DNA of 64,000 bases from Isoetes taiwanensis (taxonomy: Eukaryota > Streptophyta > Lycopodiopsida > Isoetales > Isoetaceae): the NCBI GenBank assembly GCA_021234155.1, contig JAJEKV010000036.1, positions 11,977,426 through 12,041,425 on the forward strand, given 5' to 3'. Below the pieces are notes generated by a model that made no database searches, had not been told where the DNA came from, and worked only from the letters and a program-made list of their open reading frames with translations. Every line of letters starts with the position of its first letter. The stretch's first letter is position 1. This document shows, one piece after another, positions 53,111 through 63,564 of the stretch. A program made the position numbers and the translations under genes.

Positions 53111-53739
53111 TGACAATGCGGAACCCTCTCTCTCAGACACTGATTCTGAAGACGCTCAGAATATTTATCAAGTTCAGGCTACCCCTGCGCGTCTGCCTCT
53201 GTCATCCTACCCCGAATATGCTGATCCTTGGGGAGAAATGACTCTTGATCAGGACCAGGCTGTGGCTGCCTTGCTTGACCCCTACCTGGCTCCTTGCAAT
53301 CGAATCCAACGCGTTGATCACTTTTCAGATACGGACACTCCAGCAACTCCTGCTGATGTACACGCCGTCATGAAGCAACCACTGCTAGATGACACTGAGC
53401 AACCTCTCTTTTTTACCACGCAAAGTGCCACGCATCCGGTTATGCTCCAACCTCCTGCACACATTGTCCAGGATACTGAAGTCATACCCCATATTCAGAC
53501 TCCTGAAGTCGAAATTGTGGATGTTGGCAACAATCAACCTGTCAGTATTCGCAAACCTTCCGGCTCCTTATCGTAACAGGGCTGTCACGCATTTGTTCAA
53601 AAATTCAAACACATTTTAAGCACGGAGTTACAAAGATCTGCGGGGAATCAACAAAAGCTTGGGGAACTCACCATTCCTACCAAATCGATGCGACGACCGA
53701 TGTAGCAAGCGACGAAGACAGCTCAACCCTAATTACCGT

Positions 53740-54480
53740 GATCGGCGTCAAGGCGGAAATTGACAAACTCCTTGCTGCGGGTTTGATCTATGAGGTCAAA
53801 CATTCGAATGGGTGAGCCCTATCGTCATTGCCCTTAAGCACAATGGTAAGATCGGCGTGCGTGTGTAGACTATCGGAACTCAATCGGGCCACGAGGGTGA
53901 TCATTTTCCACTTCCCTTCACGGACCAAGTTCGGAAGAAGTGGTTTGGACATGAGATGTACTCCTTTATGGATGGTTTCTTCGGCTACAATCAGATCTCC
54001 ATCAAAGAATGATCAACTCAAGACCACTTTCACCACCGGGTAAGCACTTTTGCCTACAAGGTGGTTCCTTTTGGATTATCCAACTCTCCTTCAACATTTC
54101 AACGCGCATCATGCTCTCCGCTTTTCATGATTTCATGAAGGAAAATCCCTTCTTGCAAATTTTTCAAGATGACTTCTCGCCTCTGAGTTCCATGGCTGAC
54201 CATTTGGATAAATTGGAACTCGTCTTTTCGAAATGTGATGAGTCCGGCATTAGTCTCAATCACGAGAAATGCACCTTTTTGCGTCACTTCGGTGTTCTCG
54301 TTAGGCCATGTTGTCAAGAAGCAGAATCACCACCGATCTGCCAAAATCGGTTGTGTGCTAAAAGCTCAAGCACCGACCAATATCAAAGAGACACGCTCTT
54401 TCCTAGGAAAGGTCAATTATTACTCCACCTTCATACCGGACTGGCAGCCATTGCAGATCCCATTCATAAACTCACGGTGA
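53740..54480 (+). pseudogene. Gypsy reverse transcriptase, frameshifted, FQDD active site
   Basis: Reading through shifts: EIDKLLAAGLIYEV (~53758), WVSPIV, YRELNRAT (~53871), FMDGFFGYNQISIKE (~53968), TTFTT then FAYKVVPFGLSNSPSTFQRA (~54048-54108), and the active-site box FQDD at 54162-54173, where plant gypsy RTs usually have Y-[VLI]-D-D. DHLDKLELVFSKC and LNHEKCTFL follow, then a shift, then FLGKVNYYSTFIPD (~54394), the standard link to RNase H. Both catalytic Asp are present, but the Tyr is Phe and the second residue Gln. The frame is broken at least four times. Confidence 0.85.
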
Positions 54481-54714
54481 TTTAATCCACTGGCTTGGAA
54501 TTCCGGTGAAGTCGCTTTCCAACAGGCTGAAGCTTTTGCTTACTCGTGCACCGGTACTTGTTCCTCCTCAATGGGACAAGCCCTTTCACGTTCATGTCGA
54601 TGTCCGGCGTTTGCTATTGAGCTGTTCTTTCTCAAGAATATGATCGCACACTCGATAAACCAAATCGCTATGCCACGGTAGAAAACTCAATTGCTGGCGC
54701 AACTATTACGCCCG

Positions 54715-55230
54715 CGGGCGTGAAGCTTTGGGTCTCATTTTCTCGTGTCCAACGCTTCCGTCATTACCTTTGGGCAGTCAAATCAAGTTCTTTGTGGACC
54801 ACCAAGCACTTCTCTATTTGATCAACAAATCCGCCCGCGGTCGCATTGCTCGTTGGGTCCTTCTTCTCCAAGAATTTGCTCCTTTTGAAATCGTTCATAA
54901 AGGTGGCAAATCTCATGTTGTTCGGATTATCTTTCCGCATCCACCACGGATGATCCCGCAACAGGAGTCTCGGGCGCCTTCCACGATGCTCAACTTTTTT
55001 TAGTCACGGCAACACCACATTGGTTCCATGATTTTTGATTACCTCCTCACGGGTGCTCTTCCACCGGAAGATGAGACGCTCTCTCCTTGGCGACAATCCC
55101 GTCGCCATCAATTTCTCAGAGAGGTCCGTGACTACACCATGGTTGCCGGACGTCAGTGCTTTTGGCCTTCAGACCTGTCTCCTCATGGAGTGTCAGTACA
55201 TTTCTTGAGGCCGCGCTGCGCGACTTGAAG
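54715..55230 (+). pseudogene. Gypsy RNase H and integrase N-terminal piece; core missing
   Basis: RNase H end: FFVDHQALLYLINK (54790-54831), then RIARWVLLLQEFAPFEIVHK and GGKSHVV. Then DYLLTGALPPEDE (~55036) and RRHQFLREVRDYTMVAGRQC (~55108), matching the linker before the integrase zinc finger. Beyond ~55200 the sequence jumps to an integrase C-terminal-type tail (ALQSRQDLISQYHNGARPHS in a later frame, 55290-55350); no H-x-D, D or E catalytic motif is found. An internal deletion has removed the core. Confidence 0.7.
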
Positions 55231-55430
55231 ACATGGTACGCTCTCGTTTTCTTATTGATGCTGATCCTGCCCTTGGCCAAGACACACCTCAAGCTCTTCA
55301 ATCACGCCAAGATCTCATCAGCCAGTACCATAATGGGGCCCGTCCTCACTCCCGTGAGGATCACTTTCAGGCCCGATGGCTTCCAGCCCTCCAAACGCTT
55401 CCTCCTTTTCTTCACTCACGAGTGTCGTTT

Positions 55431-55442
55431 GGTGGGGGGGAG
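55431..55442 (+). promoter_or_regulatory. Gypsy polypurine tract
   Basis: GGTGGGGGGGAG lies directly before the 3' LTR. Confidence 0.8.
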
Positions 55443-56024
55443 TGTTAGTCCTGTGCCTCCTGGTACAGGACTATTCATGCATACGTCAGACCAGGTCAAG
55501 CTCAAAGATCCTCAGTCAACCACGGGTCAGACATCCAAGCCTCCACAGAAGACTAAGCAGGCCACGCAGTCAAAGCCTTTGGCGGTCAACAAGAGCGCCC
55601 GCTCGGACAAGTAATGGCCCGTCACCGCCCGCGTCGGCGCCGGCGTGATTCTAGGCACTTCAAGAGGCACCGCCAACATTCACGCAAATCGGGCCTCCTT
55701 CGAGGTCGGCACCGAGATCGGTCGAGTGTCTATATTGGGCCCAAGGCCATTGTACTATATATATGAGTAGAGTTAGCTCATAAGTTTTTTGAGATGAGTT
55801 TTGAGTCTTGTCTCCTTTCAGTTTTCTCTCTATTGCGAGAGCTCATGTATTTTCATCATTGATATCAAGGAAGCTTATCATCTTTCTTTCATTTGTTCTG
55901 TTCTCTTCTTTTTCTTCTCTTTCAGCAAATCCCGCGTGACATAGTCCCCCGGACTCTCCTGTTAGATCCACGGGTCCTCACAGAGGGCTGTCTTCCAGGA
56001 GTTCCCGAACCCAGACCCCAAACA
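55443..56024 (+). repeat. Gypsy 3' LTR
   Basis: 582 bp, same ends as the 5' LTR, followed by GTTTA (56025-56029). Differences cluster in ~55595-55720, mostly C/T and G/A changes at CG sites, as expected of methylated DNA. Confidence 0.9.
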
Positions 56025-56029
56025 GTTTA

Positions 56030-56662
56030 GGGTTTACGAAAGTTGTCAGCTTTTCCCGCCTTATTAATTCCGGCCGCCACTTTTTAAACGCCTTAAGCTT
56101 TGTCTTTGTCTTATCTGTCACGAGGGCTTTTTCGATACGCCAATCCCTGCCGCATATCCTTGACCCGTACTCTGCCATGTGTACCTTCTCATATTTCCTT
56201 TGCATTTCATTATTATGGCTACCGTAATCGTCATGATTATTATTATTATCCGTCACGCTTACTTATACGCGCTAATTCCCGGCAATTTATATTTTATATA
56301 TGTTTACATATTTTAACTATTGTCCATACGTTTTCTTCAGTATTCCGACCCCGCCACGTGTCTCGCGTCTACTGGTGTTCTACTTTTATTTTTTCTTTTT
56401 ATTATCCTACCTGTTTTAGCCCTATTATTCTCCAAATTAGTTTCCAAATTTTATTTGTTCTCAAAGTTTTATTCCAATTTTATTTTGTTTTATTTATTTT
56501 ATGGTATTTCACTGTGTCTTACTCATACGTCTGTCATACGGCTGTTTCTTCAACGGCTCCGAATTTTTGAAATTCTGACTCGCCCATCGCCGGAGCCAGA
56601 ATCTTGATCTGTGGGTCTTCATATTTCTATTCTACACTTGCTGATCATTTTCCACACCCTTG
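56030..56662. other. Right flank of gypsy insertion, no recognised gene
   Basis: A minus-strand frame (56256 to ~56030) has basic helical text (KALVTDKTKTKLKAFKKWRP) that would run across the empty gypsy target site toward the Cys-rich ORF at 47829, suggesting both once lay in one element. The rest is T-rich. Confidence 0.35.
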
Positions 56663-58866
56663 CTATCCATACCACTGCAGCATGATCAGGACAAACCATG
56701 CTTCAACTTGCTAGATGTAGGGATGACCCTGAACAGGATGGCCAATCATAAAGCTCCGGATTTATACGGACTCACCGCGGAACTGCTGAAGTGTGCTGAA
56801 TTAGAAATCGGCATGTGTTACGACATTTTCAACCAAGATCATACATACAGGGACTCCCCAGCACGGATGGACATACAATGAAAGTCATACCTTTATATAA
56901 GATGGGGAATAGAAAAGATCCAGGGAATTACGAACAATAATGGTAAGCTCGATTTTCAGCAAAATGGTTTGGAAAGGTATTGGATAATAAACTAAAGAAA
57001 TGGGCGTAAGAAGGAAATATGAGAGCATTGGGGGCAAGGTGGTTCAGACCGGAGCACTCAACCACAGATCATCTAGTGACCCTACGGATATTAATAGAGC
57101 AGAACAAATTGCAGGGAAAGAAAGTAATCTGCTGCTTTGTAGATTTCAGAAAAGCATTCGATACGGTTCCGAGAGAGAAGCTGCTGAAGAGATTGATGGA
57201 CATGCAGGCCCCGAGAGATATGGTAGGATCCATAGCAAGACTATACCACAAGGTGTATGCTAAAATGGAACAGAAGGAAGACAGCCGATAACCCCGTGAC
57301 ACCGGGTAAAGCGAGGGGATGCCCGTTATCCCCAACAATCGCTTTGGAATATATATAGACGCACTGAGGGATACATAGCGTAACGTAGAAGGGAGACGAG
57401 CATGCCCCGATGCTAGGAGACACGAAGGTACCAATAATGCTATACGCGGATGATCTTAGTATGATGGCAACAAAGAACAAAGGAATGCATAGACTGCTCA
57501 AAATTCTAGAACAATTCTGTGAGGATACAGGGCTGACAGTGAATCTAGCAAAAACTAAGATAGTCATCTTTGGACACAAGAAAGTGCATAAACCTTTTTA
57601 AATATAAAGGTAACGAGATAGAGGAACCAATGTAATCTGAGATATCTAGGGTATGACACGCACCAAGACACGGGGAAATGGACCAAAGGAGCCAATGCCG
57701 ATTTCAATCAGCTATAGGAAGCTACTTCAACATGAAAAACTTTGTAATGTATAGAATAACCGACCGATATCAAATGCTATCTATTCAGTGCAGTAATAGC
57801 CACCACCCAGCTATACGGAGCAGAAGCATGGGGGCCAGGCCTAACAGAGAGAAACTGGGAAAAGCAGGAAGGAATTCTTAGGCAATGGCAATGACAGAAT
57901 TGTGGTGAGGACAAACACACCACTAACAATCATGGTAATTCAAACAGGCGCAGAAACCAATGGAAGTGAGAGCATGGAAGAGAACTATAAGATACCGCCA
58001 GAGATAACGCGGAGAGAAGACAAGGAAAATCGTCCAAAGATTGCGATCATAGAATCAGCAAAATCACATATCCTCGAAAGCAAAGGATGGTTTAAGGAGG
58101 TGGCAACATGGACCAGACAAATGGGATTGAATCTGAGTGACCTAATAGAAGAGGGGCAGTGGAATGAGGAGTGGGCGAACCACAAAAGAACAAGAGCATG
58201 GCTGCATTGCATACGGGACCCAAGATGACCGGGCTCATATGTGTTTTAATCTAGACCAACAAATAGGACATCAGATATACAGGGATAACTTACTGGGGAA
58301 AAACAGAAGGGACACGCTAGCCAGATTTAGGATGGGAAGCCATGATCTGAGAATAGAAAAAGACAGGTGGAGAGGGGTAGACAAGGAAGACAGGATATGC
58401 AGAATCTGCGAAGGGGGGAGAATAGAGGATGAGAATCATATGATTAGTGACTGCCCGACATACGGAGACATCAGGGACAGATATAGGAATATAAGGTGGG
58501 GAGAACCAGCCCACAAGCTGATGAAGATGACAGAATCACTAAGGGATCTAGCAGACGCGATCCACAGAATGACGACCAGACACAGAGAAGTACACAGAGA
58601 AAGAGGGCTTGTAATATGATTACACAGTGAAAGAGGGCTTGTAATATGATCCGTACAAAACGACTCATATAGCCTCACACAAATTACTCAGCTAAAAGCT
58701 GATTGATAACGACGCATCACTGCACGGCCAAGAAGCCGAGGTAAAAGTGGGGTGCCGGTATTAAAAGGAAAAAAGTCAGCCTTCCGAAAAGGCTACATTG
58801 TAACAGCGTGTTGTGCTAGTAGCACCCTTTTAGGGAGCTCGCCCATGCTACACAAGTCCAGGGGCC
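56663..58866 (+). mobile_element. LINE copy B, inverted relative to copy A, 5'-truncated
   Basis: Close copy of LINE A (equivalent to ~41056-43250) on the opposite strand. It begins inside ORF2 (CCATACCACTGCAGCATG) and runs to GTCCAGGGGCCT at 58866, lacking the last ~30 bp and the TATTC tail. RT pieces: MANHKAPDLYGLTAELLKCA (56738), FVDFRKAFDTVPREKLLKRL (57140), YADD at 57443-57454. The C-terminal finger CRICEGGRIEDENHMISDCP (58398 onward) is intact in CX2CX9HX4C form. Many small deletions and shifts. No endonuclease. Confidence 0.88.
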
Positions 58867-58869
58867 TTG

Positions 58870-59531
58870 AATATGGTAGAAATACGCATGAAAATATAAA
58901 AAGTTGTCGAGCAATTTTGTGAAGGTCGAACCCGGAACCCTAAAGCTTAAATCATGCTTGAATCATGCCATCCCTCTCCCCCTTGCCTCTGAAACCTATC
59001 TGTTCTTGGATTCCCATCCTCTCTGATTCTAATAATGCTAAAAGCAACTTCTAAATCAAGGAACCACCAAAATTTGTATTATAACAAAGATGACATTGTT
59101 CCCTAAGATTTGAAGGCCCAGAAGCATTGAAGCGTTCCTGATTATTGATGTGCGAGATTATCTGAAGACCTTCAAGCTCCCTGAGCATAGCCATAGACAA
59201 AGATTCATGGCTAGAATCTCTTGAAAAATGATTTCTCTTGAATTTCCAATTGAACTTATGGTTCATAAAGCATAAGTGCAGTATTATGATGTATTTTAAC
59301 TGCTATAGCAATGAAAATCCCATGTTGAGAGCGAAAAAAGTTGAACTTCATAAACTTTGCGCAACCTTTTCAAGCAAATCATTGTTACGGAGGGATTTTT
59401 CATGATTCAAACTACTGTTTTATCTTTTGGATGTGATCTTGATTCCTATTCAGACCTGTGTAAGCTGAAAGCATACAAAAAACCCTTAATAAAACTCAAG
59501 ATACAAAAATTTACTTATTGTTTTTCTATGA
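58870..59531. repeat. AX unit, copy 1, part X (displaced)
   Basis: Near-identical to 61044-61704. It begins AATATGGTAGAAATACGC and would follow directly on 41010 if the 17.9-kb insertion were absent. Non-coding by eye. Confidence 0.88.
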
Positions 59532-61704
59532 TAGAAAAAAGTGTAAACTTGATGAAAAGCATATTCACGTTAGCTCGCTGGTTGTGTTAGTCAAAGCATT
59601 CTAATTAGGACATTCAACTATTTTGGTGGAGGTTTGAGTCCTCGTATTTCATATTCCAAATCTTTAGGCGAGCCCGTATTTCGTATTTCAAAATCATAGG
59701 CGGCCCCAATCATAAATGACCATAATAAAAATGAGAGGCCCCAACATACAGTCTGGACCATAGATCGACAGACGACCAAGGTAGTCTGTGGGCGTACCTC
59801 GTTTAGAGTATATAGCTCGTGGATGTCTTGGACTTCACGTGATGTTCATTGGGTGATATCTTCATGCAACGGACCAAACACTAAATACTATCCTCCATGA
59901 CGATGGTGTATTCTATAATGCAACAAAAATGTAGAACATTGCAACCGACCAAACACTAAATAGTATCCTCCATGATGATGATGTATTCGGTAATGCAACA
60001 AAAATCTAGAACATTGGAGATGCCTTTCTGACTCTGTGGAATCTCTTCAAGCCTACTTTCTGTGTAGATTCACATCATCAGATAGTTTAAAATCCTGCCA
60101 CAAACTTCTGAATGCTGTCGCTGTACTGCTCTTAGGAGGCCTGCCGTCAACATCCAGTTAAGCACCCTAGCCAGTTTTTGAAGAAACATTTTGATTCTGA
60201 GCAGGTGCGCATCCCTAGTGTTGCCCCCATTGGGCAACATACTGGCCTTTATTTCTATTTGAGTTTTTAGGTTATGCAGATTGAAGACCTTAATAGGGGA
60301 CATTGATGTTGAAGTCAAATTTGGGAAAAGGGAACTTATTTTGCAAGTCAAACTATACACTAGAGGACTCTGGGTTATTTGAAGTTTGAAAGATGCCTAT
60401 TTGAAGTTTGGAAGACAAGATATTGAAGTTTGGAAGACTCCTTATTATGGTACCTCAAGTTCTAACATCATTTTGCGTTCTTCTTTCCATCCCCTATTTA
60501 CCTTTGAACTTGCCCTTGCTACATACCATAATTGTTTCCATCCCTACCCTCATGCCTTATTTTTATTCCATGACCACCATTTGGTCGTAAATCCATCCCT
60601 TGAATATTTTTGCCTAGTCTATTTTTTTTTATTTCCCCATGTATAACCTTTGGGACTATCTACCTTCATCATTTTTGCTTTCCACCCCAACCCTTGTCAT
60701 GAATTTTCTCAATTTTGTCATTGTGTCCATTATTCATTTCAATTATATTGCTATTTTCTATGGCTTTGAATTTTTTGCTACGCCATTATTCCCTTTGCCA
60801 TATTATTCTTCATCTTTATGTTTCCTTCACCATTTATCCCTTTGTTGTTGCCATGCCCTAGAGAAAGTTTAAGCTCATTTGCACATGGATAAAAAACCTT
60901 GGGTATGATCCTACTCAAATTTGCCTTGTTCAAAATTATTTCCCATGGTCAAAATCATTGTATTTCTCAAAGCCATAATTATTGGCTTATTTTAAACCCT
61001 CTAGACCATGGTCGAAGATCCCTAAATACCCTGAATACAATTAAATATGGTAGAAATACGCATGAAAATATAAAAAGTTGTCGAGCAATTTTGTGAAGGT
61101 CGAACCCGGAACCCTAAAGCTTAAATCATGCTTGAATCATGCCATCCCTCTCCCCCTTGCCTCTGAAACCTATCTGTTCTTGGATTCCCATCCTCTCTGA
61201 TTCTAATAATGCTAAAAGCAACTTCTAAATCAAGGAACCACCAAAATTTGTATTATAACAAAGATGACATTGTTCCCTAAGATTTGAAGGCCCAGAAGCA
61301 TTGAAGCGTTCCTGATTATTGATGTGCGAGATTATCTGAAGACCTTCAAGCTCCCTGAGCATAGTCATAGACAAAGATTCATGGCTAGAATCTCTTGAAA
61401 AATTATTTCTCTTGAATTTCCAATTGAACTTATGGTTCATAAAGCATAAGTGCAGTATTATGATGTATTTTAACTGCTATAGCAATGAAAATCCCATGTT
61501 GAGAGCGAAAAAGTTGAACTTCATAAACTTTGCGCAACCTTTTCAAGCAAATCATTGTTACGGAGATATTTTTCATGATTCAAACTACTGTTTTATCTTT
61601 TGAATGTGATCTTGGTTCCTATTCAGACCTGTGCAAGCTGAAAGCATACAAAAAAAACTTCATAAAACTCAAGATACAAAAATTTACTTATTGTTTTTCT
61701 ATGA
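59532..61704. repeat. AX unit, copy 2, uninterrupted
   Basis: 2.17-kb second copy: part A 59532-61047, part X 61048-61704. It shows the original, uninterrupted A/X junction (CAATTAAATATGGTAGAAAT). It differs from copy 1 by ~2-3% with small indels. No recognisable gene. Confidence 0.9.
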
Positions 61705-62270
61705 CAGTTCACTGACAGAATTTTTGATCCAATTTGAACTCCTTTTTCTCTATCCTCCTAGTTTCAAATCAGGCCAAGCTTTTTTTCACATGTTACTACA
61801 ACTTTTCTCTGAAATTTATTTCAAAGATCAGCCAAAAAGTTTAGTAAACTCGAGATATCATCATTCGAGTGTGCAGACCTCTTTTTGTCTCAGGGAAGTG
61901 CACTAGTCAAAAATTCTATCAACTTTGAGCCCGATTTTCTCAATCATCCTAGTTCCAAATCAGGCCACGATTTTTTCCACATATTCTTCCAATTTATTTG
62001 GTTCAAAAATCAGCCAAAAATGTTCAGTAAAAGTCGAGATATCAATTTTTGAGTGTGCAGACCTCTTTTTGTCTCAGGGAAGTGCGCTGGCCAATTTTTT
62101 TTGCCAATTGAACCCAATTTTCTTAGTCATCCCAGATGCATATTGGGCGAAATTTTTTCGTAAACCTCACCATAACCGTTCTCTGATTGTTCCTTCAAAA
62201 ATCGTTTGAAAAAAGATGAGTAAAGCTCGAGACATTCAGATTTGAGTGCAATTGCCTCATTTTTCTTTAG
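61705..62270. repeat. Diverged ~184-bp tandem repeats upstream of gag
   Basis: Two clear and a third partial copy. GTCTCAGGGAAGTGCACT (61887) recurs as GTCTCAGGGAAGTGCGCT (62071), each after GAGTGTGCAGACCTCTTTTT, with AAATCAGCCAAAAA and CGAGATATCA blocks also repeated. They precede a gypsy-type gag, so may be its leader or LTR region. Confidence 0.7.
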
Positions 62271-62429
62271 GAACCCTAAAATAAATGATCTTTTTTTGCA
62301 AATTTTGCATTGGTTACCTGGAGCTTCTAACCATGTGGAGTCCACTGAGGTTGATCCAAGTGCCAGGTTTTGGGTCAACATTTTGGAGATCCTACCGAGA
62401 TCTCTCACCTAGTAGAGATTATTCTAATG

Positions 62430-62909
62430 GCTTTTCACATTCAAGGTCCATCTTTTCAGATTGAAATATGTATTCCTATTCCTTTACCAACATTTGACGG
62501 CTCAAACGATCCAGAGAATTTTTCGATATAATTTAAAAAATACTATGAGGAGTATGGATACAAGAAAGGAAAAAAATATGTAGTCTTTGAAAGATGCATG
62601 GAAAGTGAAACCGAAGGATGGTTCTTGTTGGAGCAGAATTATAGTTGTGGAACAACTGAGTGGTTAGTTTTGACTCATGCTTTTGTCCAAAGATTTAGCA
62701 CTATTACAAATGAGATGCTCATTGAGCAACTATATACTTTAAGAATAGAAGAGAAAGAAAATGTGCCTCATTATGTAGAGAGAGTGTGCTCATATAGTCT
62801 TAGGTGCAAGAAGAGAAACTTGGAGTTACCAGCTAGCAGCCACCTAATCCATTGTTTTGTGCAAGGTCTCAAGCCATGTCTGGAGTTTATCTTTAAATCA
62901 AAACTATAA
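62430..62909 (+). pseudogene. Retrotransposon gag fragment
   Basis: Reads IPIPLPTFDGSNDPENF (~62480), KKYYEEYGYKKGKKYVVFER, then from 62598 a frame with ETEGWFLLEQ and LTHAFVQRFSTITNEMLIEQ, LYTLRIEEKENVPHYVERV. This is the standard gag pattern: F-D-G-S-N, E-A-x-x-W-x, F-x-x-R-F, L-x-x-L-x-Q-x-x-x-E-x-V-x-x-Y. An early stop (FSI, ~62527) breaks the first part. The frame ends at 62909 where the fold-back element begins. It is not the same family as the 48-56 kb element. Confidence 0.65.
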
Positions 62910-62910
62910 T

Positions 62911-63477
62911 TATTTATAGATTTTAATTATATAAGTTTATCTTTAAATCAAAACTATAATGGTTATCAAAGAATAAAATTGTTTTCCAAACTAATCTTCA
63001 CTTAAATCTATTTAGAATTAGACATTTCAAGAACATAAAATTTCAATTTTAAGAGATTTATCAAATTTAAAATCTGGCAATCATGATAATTTCTAAATGA
63101 AATCTGATGGTTTGATAAGTGATTGACTTTAAAACTATTATAACAATTTCACAATTTACAAATGTTTATACTTTTAAAAATACTTTAACAAAAGTTTTAA
63201 GTTGAGTTTATTATTGATTGGTTTTCAATATATTTTATTTCATTAATAATAAACTATTCAATAGTTATTATTAAAACATAAACGTATTCAATTTCAATCT
63301 AAAATTATCTTCTTAAAATGTGTTAAAAAAGTAATATTTTAATCACACAGAGTTTATGAGAATTTAATTCTAAATAGATTAAAGTGAATACTGGTTTAGA
63401 AAGCAATTTTATACTTTAGTTTCCGTCATACTTTTGATTTAAAGATAAATTGAACAAATTATTAAAATCAATAAAGT
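62911..63477. mobile_element. AT-rich fold-back (MITE-like) element
   Basis: Long imperfect inverted repeat. Left arm ~62915-63030 (TTTATCTTTAAATCAAAACT, AATTGTTTTCCAAACTAATC, TTCACTTAAATCTATTTAGA) pairs with right arm ~63358-63477 (TCTAAATAGATTAAAGTGAA, GAAAGCAATTTTAT, TTTTGATTTAAAGATAAA) in mirrored order. A central hairpin (GTTTATTATTGAT / ATTAATAATAAAC, ~63207-63252) continues the fold. It interrupts the region just after the gag fragment. No target duplication could be fixed. Confidence 0.65.
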
Positions 63478-63564
63478 TAAAAAAATATATCATCTTATCA
63501 TGGCATCCTTGAAGCACATCTATTAGATTTGAATGAGTACAAATTTTGCTAAATATATCATCTC
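63478..63564. other. Short AT-rich spacer
   Basis: Contains AAATATATCATCTTAT and a near-repeat AAATATATCATCTCTT at ~63551. No gene. Confidence 0.4.

Larger units (their letters stand above)
48027..56024 (+). mobile_element. Ty3/gypsy LTR retrotransposon, chimeric and defective
   Basis: 7998 bp on the plus strand, bounded by GTTTA. Outer LTRs (585 and 582 bp) begin TGTTAGTCCTG and end ACCCCAAACA. Order: primer site, ~1.4-kb leader with repeats and a poly(A) run, an inner LTR-end/primer-site relic (~50074-50390), gag, protease, RT, RNase H, an integrase N-terminal piece, polypurine tract. RT before integrase and the tRNA-Asp-type primer site fit Ty3/gypsy, perhaps the Tat/Athila side. The integrase catalytic core is missing and every domain carries shifts, so it needs another element's proteins. 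LTRs differ by about a dozen changes and small indels, so insertion is not very recent. It sits between two inverted LINE copies. Confidence 0.9.

Noticed and set aside
58870-61704. LTR retrotransposon with X segments as LTRs around part A
   Set aside because: X lacks clean TG...CA ends, there is no primer site or polypurine tract, and part A also occurs at 39493 where its X lies across the insertion. A tandem duplication explains all junctions.
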